DNA of 10,046 nucleotides, taken from NCBI GenBank assembly GCA_023415395.1, contig JAEZKN010000017.1, positions 1-10,046 of the forward strand, in the 5' to 3' direction. This stretch comes from Actinomycetes bacterium (GTDB taxonomy: Bacteria; Actinomycetota; Actinomycetes; Propionibacteriales; Nocardioidaceae). The number at the start of each line of letters is the position of its first letter. Positions within the stretch are counted from its first letter, which is position 1. Made by a program: the position numbers and the translations under genes. The notes beneath the pieces are model-generated. The model worked only from the letters and a program-made list of their open reading frames with translations. It had not been told where the DNA came from and searched no databases. Shown here piece after piece: positions 5,816 through 10,046 of this stretch.

Positions 5816-6923
5816 GCGCCTCTCCACCCTCCTCCGCGACGAGGCCGAGCACCTCGTCGTGCCCGCCCCGCCCGCCGATCGCGTCCTCGCGCAGGGCCAC
5901 GGGCTGCGCCGCCGACGCCGGCTGACCCGCGGCGTCGCCGTGGTCGCCACGGTCGCGGTCCTCACCGCCGGTGCCGGGTACGCCGTCGGCGAGCTCGCTG
6001 ACGACGGGGGCCGTGCCGTCCAGCCGGCCGGCCCCAGCACCGGCGAGGGCGCGGTCTTCACGCTCGGGACGACCGTCTTCTGGGACGGCGGGACCCGGAG
6101 CGCGCGGATCGACGACAAGGCGATCAAGTCGACCTACTACACCTCGGCAGGGCTCTTGGTCCGGCACGGCGACAACAACTGGAGCGACGGTGGGGGCGAG
6201 CAGCGGTTCTCGCTGGTCACCGACGACGGCACCGTCCGGGACGTCTCCGTGGTGACCGAGGAGGTCGTGCCCGGCATCGACCCGGCCCAGCCCTACCTCG
6301 CCTACGCCGTCGTCATCGACGGCACCGTCGAGGTCGTCGTCCACGACGTCGCCACCGACGAGGAGGTTGCGCGGGTGCCGGTGCCGGACGCGAAGAAGTG
6401 GGGCGGCTGGTCCGCGCCCCCGGTCGCACTCTCCGGCGACACCGTCTTCGTCGGCACCGCGGACGTCGCGAGGACGGTCGACTGGCGCACCGGCGAGGTC
6501 GGCACCACCGACGTCATCGCGCCCGGCTACCCGGACGTCTCCGGTGGGCGCGCGGTGGGCGAGGACGGGAAGGCCAAGACGGTCGTCGACGTCGCGACCG
6601 GCCGAGTGCTCCTGACGGTGGAGGGCGCGCGCTTCGGCTACCTCAACCTCTCCCCCGACGGTCGCTTCGCCGCCATCGACGCTCCTGGCGGCGGCGTCGA
6701 CGTCCACGACGTCGACGCCGGCACCAAGGTCACCCTCGACGGGGGCGCCTTCGACTTCGGCTGGTCCCCCGACGGCGACCTGTTCCGCGTGGTCGAGCGC
6801 CACGTCGTCACCTGCGACACCGCCACCGGCGAGTGCACCACCGACGAGGCCACCGTCCCCGCCGAGGGCGGCGGCGTGGAGCCCACCGACCTGCGCTACG
6901 GGAACCAGACCTACGAGAGCTGA
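5808..6923 (+). CDS. Membrane-anchored beta-propeller-like protein, probable regulator of the adjacent ECF sigma factor
   Basis: 371 aa. The ATG at 5808 sits inside the sigma gene with GAAGGAG 6 bases ahead. The layout is a short cytoplasmic tail (1-41, ending in an Arg cluster RRRRRLTR), one membrane helix (about 42-61, GVAVVATVAVLTAGAGYAVG), then about 310 extracytoplasmic residues. The outer part repeats short blade-like units ending in DG or TG turns (DWRTGEVGTTDV, DVATGRVLLTVEG, LSPDGRFAAIDAPGGGVDVHD, WSPDGDLFRVVE), suggesting a WD40-like beta-propeller. C336 and C343 could form a disulfide. There is no HxxxCxxC zinc anti-sigma motif and the tail is short, so an anti-sigma role rests on position and topology only. 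Ends 13 bp inside the convergent ligA. Confidence 0.8.
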   Translation: MTERLSTLLRDEAEHLVVPAPPADRVLAQGHGLRRRRRLTRGVAVVATVAVLTAGAGYAVGELADDGGRAVQPAGPSTGEGAVFTLGTTVFWDGGTRSARIDDKAIKSTYYTSAGLLVRHGDNNWSDGGGEQRFSLVTDDGTVRDVSVVTEEVVPGIDPAQPYLAYAVVIDGTVEVVVHDVATDEEVARVPVPDAKKWGGWSAPPVALSGDTVFVGTADVARTVDWRTGEVGTTDVIAPGYPDVSGGRAVGEDGKAKTVVDVATGRVLLTVEGARFGYLNLSPDGRFAAIDAPGGGVDVHDVDAGTKVTLDGGAFDFGWSPDGDLFRVVERHVVTCDTATGECTTDEATVPAEGGGVEPTDLRYGNQTYES

Positions 6924-9001
6924 GCGGGTCCACCCTCGAGCAGGGCCTTGAAGCCGGCCTCGTCGAGGATCGGGACGCCCAGCTGCTCGGCCTTGTCGGC
7001 CTTGGAGCCGGCGTTGTCGCCCACGACGACGTAGTCGGTCTTCTTCGACACCGAGCCGGCCGCCTTGCCGCCGCGCGACAAGATGGCCTCCTTGGCAGAG
7101 TCGCGGCTGAAGTCGACCAGCGATCCGGTGACGACCACGGTGAGGCCCTCGAGGGTGCGCGGGACGGACTCGTCGCGCACGTCCTCCATGCTGACGCCGG
7201 CCGCGGCCCACTTGTCGACGATCTCGACGTGCCACGGCTCCTTGAACCACTCGATCACCGCCTCGGCGATCGTCGGGCCGACGCCCTCGGCCGCCGCCAG
7301 CTGCTCCTCGGTCGCCGCCCGGATCGCCGTCATCGAGCCGAACTCGGTGGCCAGGGCACGCGCGGCGGTCGGGCCCACGTGGCGGATCGAGAGCGCGACG
7401 AGCACCCGCCACAGGGGCACGTCGAGCCGGCTGCGCAGGTTGGCGAGCAGCCGCTGGCCGTTGGCGCTGAGCTGGGGGCCCTCCTCGCCCTTCTTCGGCG
7501 CACGGGTGAAGAGGTCGGTCGCGCGCAGGCTCGCCTCGTCGAGGTCGAACACGTCGCCCTCGTTGGTGATCACGCCCGCGTCGAGCAGCGCGGTCGCCGC
7601 CTCGTAGCCGAGTCCCTCGATGTCGAACGCGTTGCGTCCGGCCACGAAGAACACCCGCTCACGCACCTGCCCCGGGCACTTCTCGTGGTTGGGGCACCGC
7701 ATGTCCTTGTCGCCCTCCTTCTGCTGCGCCAGCGGCGTGTCGCAGGAGGGGCACGTGGTGGGCGGCTGCCAGGGCGCCGCGCCCTCGGGGCGCAGGTCGA
7801 GGACCGGGCCGAGGATCTCGGGGATCACGTCGCCCGCCTTGCGCAGGATGACGGTGTCGCCCGGGCGCACGTCCTTGCGCTCGACCTCGTGGAAGTTGTG
7901 GAGCGTGGCGTTCTCGACCGTGGACCCGGCCACCTTGGTCGGCTCCATCACGCCGTACGGCGTGACGCGGCCGGTGCGGCCCACGTTCACGCGGATCTCG
8001 AGGAGCTTGGCGTTCACCTCCTCGGGCGGGTACTTGAAGGCGATCGCCCACCGCGGTGCCCGGCTCGTGGACCCGAGCCGGCGCTGGAGCGCGACGTCGT
8101 CGACCTTCACCACGACCCCGTCGATCTCGTAGGGCACGATCGAGTGCCGGTGCTCGCCGGCGTGCGCGACGTACGCCTCGACGTCCTGCAGCGTCGGGAC
8201 GACCCGCACCTGCTCGGAGACCGGGAGGCCCCACGTGGCGAGCGCCTCGTAGGCGTGCGACTGGGCCTGCGGCTCGAAGCCGCGCCGCGCCCCGATCCCG
8301 TGGCAGACCATGCCGAGCGCGCGGGTGGCGGTGACCCGGGGGTCCTTCTGGCGCAGCGACCCGGCCGCGGAGTTGCGGGGGTTGGCGAACGGCGCCTTGC
8401 CGGCCTCGAGGAGCGAGTCGTTGAGCCGCAGGAACGCCTCGACCGGGAGGAAGACCTCCCCGCGCACCTCGACCAGGGCCGGGACCGGGAACTCCTCGGT
8501 GCCCCGCAGCCGGTGGGGCACGGTGTCGATCGTCTTCACGTTCGGCGTGACGTCCTCGCCCGTGGTGCCGTCGCCGCGGGTGAGGGCGCGGACCAGGCGG
8601 CCGTCCTCGTAGAGCAGGTTGATCGCGAGCCCGTCGACCTTGAGCTCGCAGAGCAGCGCCGGGTCGGTCACGCCGTCCCGGGCCAGCCGGGCGTGCCACG
8701 CCGCGAGCTCCTCGAAGGAGAACGCGTTGTCCAGGCTCTCCATCCGCTGGAGGTGGTCGACCGCGGTGAACTCGGTCGAGACCGCGCCCCCGACCTTCTG
8801 CGTCGGCGAGTCGGGGGTGCGCAGCTCCGGCAGCTCCTCCTCGAGCTCCTCGAGCCGGCGCATCAGCAGGTCGAACTCGGCGTCGTCGAGCGTCGGGCTG
8901 TCGAGGACGTAGTAGCGCCACCGCGCCTCCTCGACCTGCTCGGCGATCAGGCGGTGCTCCTCGCGCGGGTCCGTCACCTTGCCAGTTGCGGGGTCGCTCA
9001 C
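6911..9001 (-). CDS. ligA: NAD-dependent DNA ligase
   Basis: 696 aa, typical length. It seals nicks with 5'-phosphate and 3'-OH ends during replication and repair, using NAD+. Domains in order are: the Ia NAD-binding part with RYYVLDSPTLDDAEFD (29-44), the adenylation domain with catalytic K121 in ELKVDG, the OB fold around 325-405 (AFKYPPEEVNAKLL, VGRTGRVTPYGVMEP), a Cys4 zinc finger (C417, C420, C436, C442), helix-hairpin-helix motifs (IEGLGYEAATALL, IRHVGPTAARAL, AEGVGPTIAEAVIEWF) and a C-terminal BRCT domain (about 615-692). The start is the GTG at 9001. Another GTG at 8977 is possible and neither has a strong ribosome binding site. A CACAAT box just ahead of 9001 would allow a leaderless transcript (weak). 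Longer upstream frames would cross the tetR gene and are rejected. The 3' end overlaps the sigma partner gene tail to tail. Confidence 0.97.
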   Translation of the reverse strand: MSDPATGKVTDPREEHRLIAEQVEEARWRYYVLDSPTLDDAEFDLLMRRLEELEEELPELRTPDSPTQKVGGAVSTEFTAVDHLQRMESLDNAFSFEELAAWHARLARDGVTDPALLCELKVDGLAINLLYEDGRLVRALTRGDGTTGEDVTPNVKTIDTVPHRLRGTEEFPVPALVEVRGEVFLPVEAFLRLNDSLLEAGKAPFANPRNSAAGSLRQKDPRVTATRALGMVCHGIGARRGFEPQAQSHAYEALATWGLPVSEQVRVVPTLQDVEAYVAHAGEHRHSIVPYEIDGVVVKVDDVALQRRLGSTSRAPRWAIAFKYPPEEVNAKLLEIRVNVGRTGRVTPYGVMEPTKVAGSTVENATLHNFHEVERKDVRPGDTVILRKAGDVIPEILGPVLDLRPEGAAPWQPPTTCPSCDTPLAQQKEGDKDMRCPNHEKCPGQVRERVFFVAGRNAFDIEGLGYEAATALLDAGVITNEGDVFDLDEASLRATDLFTRAPKKGEEGPQLSANGQRLLANLRSRLDVPLWRVLVALSIRHVGPTAARALATEFGSMTAIRAATEEQLAAAEGVGPTIAEAVIEWFKEPWHVEIVDKWAAAGVSMEDVRDESVPRTLEGLTVVVTGSLVDFSRDSAKEAILSRGGKAAGSVSKKTDYVVVGDNAGSKADKAEQLGVPILDEAGFKALLEGGPAQLS

Positions 9002-9106
9002 GGGGCCATTGTGCCGGGGCCCGTCGACACCGGCGAGGACGGTCGCTCGCACGCTCCGGTCCAGACCACTTCCGGGCGGGAACGGAAGAAATCCGAGAAA
9101 AGTCGG

Positions 9107-9136
9107 TTGGAGCGGAATGGGTGGTGCGCCTAGCCT
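9107..9136 (+). promoter_or_regulatory. Promoter of the tetR-MFS operon
   Basis: TTGGAG (9107-9112) and TAGCCT (9131-9136) are separated by 18 bp and match the housekeeping actinobacterial -35 and -10 pattern. A transcript would begin near 9143, inside the palindrome, about 60 bases before the tetR ATG. The rest of the ligA-tetR gap (9002-9106) shows nothing further that I can support. Confidence 0.55.
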
Positions 9137-9140
9137 GTTC

Positions 9141-9171
9141 GAGATGAAACGAAACCGTTTCGTTTCATCTC
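9141..9171. promoter_or_regulatory. Perfect 31-bp palindrome, probable TetR operator
   Basis: GAGATGAAACGAAAC, one central C, then the exact inverse GTTTCGTTTCATCTC. Each half contains a tandem GAAAC pentamer, so the core reads as two nested dyads. This AT-richer island stands out in the GC-rich surroundings. It begins 4 bp after the -10 box and covers the likely transcription start, so bound repressor would block the promoter. It lies 31 bp ahead of the tetR start codon, which supports autoregulation of tetR and the downstream exporter. Confidence 0.8.
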
Positions 9172-9202
9172 TGTGAACGACTGCCGACCACCAAGGATCA
9201 CG

Positions 9203-9793
9203 ATGTCCCCCACCGAGCGCCCCCGGGTCGCGGGTGACCGCGAGCTGGAGATCCTCGACGCCACCCTCGAGGTCCTGGCCGACGTCGGCTACGACCGGCT
9301 CACGATGGACGCCGTGGCCGCGCGCGCCAAGGCCTCGAAGGCGACGCTCTACCGCAGGTGGACCAACAAGGTCAGCCTCGTCATCGACGCGCTCCAGCAC
9401 AGCAAGGGCCCCACGGAGATCCCCGACACCGGGAGCCTCCGCGACGACCTGCGCGGGCTGATGTGCGGCGAGGGTGGCCTGGGTGACCCGCAGTCGATCG
9501 CCGTGTTCGCCGCCGTGCTGACCGCCATCGCCCGCGACGCCGAGTTCGGCGCCGCGTTCCGGGCCCAGGTGGTCGGCCCCAAGATCGCGGCCTCGCAACA
9601 GATCTGGGAGCGCGCCCGCGAGCGCGGCGAGCTCCGCGAGGACGCCGACCTGTCCCTGCTCGAGCCGGCCCTGGCCGGCATCGTCCTGCACCGCGTCTTC
9701 GTCATGGGCGAGACACCGGACGACGACCTCATCACCCGTGTGATCGACCAGATCCTCCTGCCGGCCGCCACCCGCGCCCCGGCCCGTTCCTGA
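9203..9793 (+). CDS. TetR/AcrR-family transcriptional repressor
   Basis: 196 aa from the ATG at 9203, with AAGGA 7-8 bases upstream. A GTG at 9173 in the same frame is rejected because it abuts the operator and lacks a binding site. The N-terminal DNA-binding domain reads LEILDATLEVLADVGYDRLT then MDAVAARAKASKATLYRRW (about 35-53), the canonical TetR helix-turn-helix with KATLYRRW in the recognition-helix region. The C-terminal ligand and dimer domain (about 70-190, including FAAVLTAIARDAEFGAAFR and DDDLITRVIDQILLPA) resembles the TetR_C_11 type common in actinobacteria. It is followed after 23 bp by an MFS exporter gene and preceded by a perfect palindrome. It is therefore probably a substrate-responsive repressor of its own operon. 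Confidence 0.93.
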   Translation: MSPTERPRVAGDRELEILDATLEVLADVGYDRLTMDAVAARAKASKATLYRRWTNKVSLVIDALQHSKGPTEIPDTGSLRDDLRGLMCGEGGLGDPQSIAVFAAVLTAIARDAEFGAAFRAQVVGPKIAASQQIWERARERGELREDADLSLLEPALAGIVLHRVFVMGETPDDDLITRVIDQILLPAATRAPARS

Positions 9794-9816
9794 CACTCCA
9801 CCTGAAGGACACCCTC

Positions 9817-10046
9817 ATGACCGACGTGGCCAGCGCCGAGCAGACCGGCTCGGGCAAGAAGCTCCACCTGGGATGGGCCCTCGTGCTCATCTCGGTGGCC
9901 CAGCTGATGGTGGTGCTCGACGCCTCCATCGCCAACATCGCCCTGCCCTACATCGGCAGCGACCTGAACATCGACGACGCCAACCTGACCTGGATCGTCA
10001 CCGGCTACGCCCTCGCCTTCGGCGGCTTCCTGCTGCTCGGCGGGCG
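9817..10046 (+). CDS. MFS drug-resistance transporter, DHA2 (EmrB/QacA) type, 5' part
   Basis: The ATG at 9817 follows AAGGAC at a good distance. 76 codons are present before the window ends. After a short polar cytoplasmic tail (1-17), the first membrane helix reads WALVLISVAQLMVVLDASIA, continuing NIALPYIGSDL. LDxSIANIALPxI is the helix-1 motif typical of the 14-helix DHA2 proton-driven efflux family. WIVTGYALAFGGFLLLGGR matches the start of helix 2 leading into the conserved MFS cytoplasmic loop. It lies 23 bp after tetR on the same strand, so it is co-transcribed and probably repressed by that protein. The substrate is unknown. Confidence 0.9.
   Translation, partial: MTDVASAEQTGSGKKLHLGWALVLISVAQLMVVLDASIANIALPYIGSDLNIDDANLTWIVTGYALAFGGFLLLGG

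Noticed and set aside
5709..7412. Minus-strand open frame of 567 codons
   Set aside because: It overlaps the sigma-partner gene antisense and ligA in another frame. Its composition is that of a shadow frame.
9144..9176. Ten-codon leader frame MKRNRFVSSL inside the palindrome
   Set aside because: It follows from the palindrome sequence. It has no ribosome binding site, and the likely transcript start falls at or next to its ATG.
9002..9796. Upstream extension of the ligA frame to 961 codons
   Set aside because: It runs antisense through tetR and the operator. NAD-dependent ligases are about 700 residues and the family N-terminus begins near 9001.

Overview
The window is high-GC DNA with dense genes, GTG/TTG starts, 4-bp start/stop overlaps and strong third-position G/C bias. 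With gatCAB, NAD-dependent ligA and a SigE-family ECF sigma factor, this points to a chromosomal segment of an actinobacterium. Nocardioides or a relative in the Propionibacteriales is my best guess, from protein style only. I see no mobile element, CRISPR array, tRNA or rRNA.

Left part (1-1362, minus strand): a cobalamin-riboswitch-like leader precedes a secreted, TTG-started protein of 351 aa. Its helical repeats resemble the prenyltransferase/terpene-cyclase alpha/alpha barrel, the fold also used by animal intrinsic factor and transcobalamin. Eleven bases downstream a second gene starts and runs off the window. This is probably the start of a B12-regulated capture or uptake operon and is the most interesting part of the window.

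Middle left (1363-5167, minus strand): gatC-gatA-gatB form a tightly overlapping operon for the glutamyl/aspartyl-tRNA amidotransferase. Just upstream on the same strand lies a small secreted protein of unknown function.

Middle (5294-6923, plus strand): an ECF sigma factor of the SigE family overlaps by 8 bp a single-pass membrane protein with a large extracytoplasmic, beta-propeller-like domain. The second gene is probably the regulator or sensor of the first. Its 3' end overlaps the 3' end of ligA by 13 bp.

Right part (6911-10046): ligA (minus strand, complete) is divergent from a tetR-family regulator followed by the start of an MFS drug-exporter gene of the DHA2/EmrB-QacA type. A perfect 31-bp palindrome lies immediately after a recognisable -35/-10 promoter in front of tetR. 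This is a classic autoregulated efflux operon layout.
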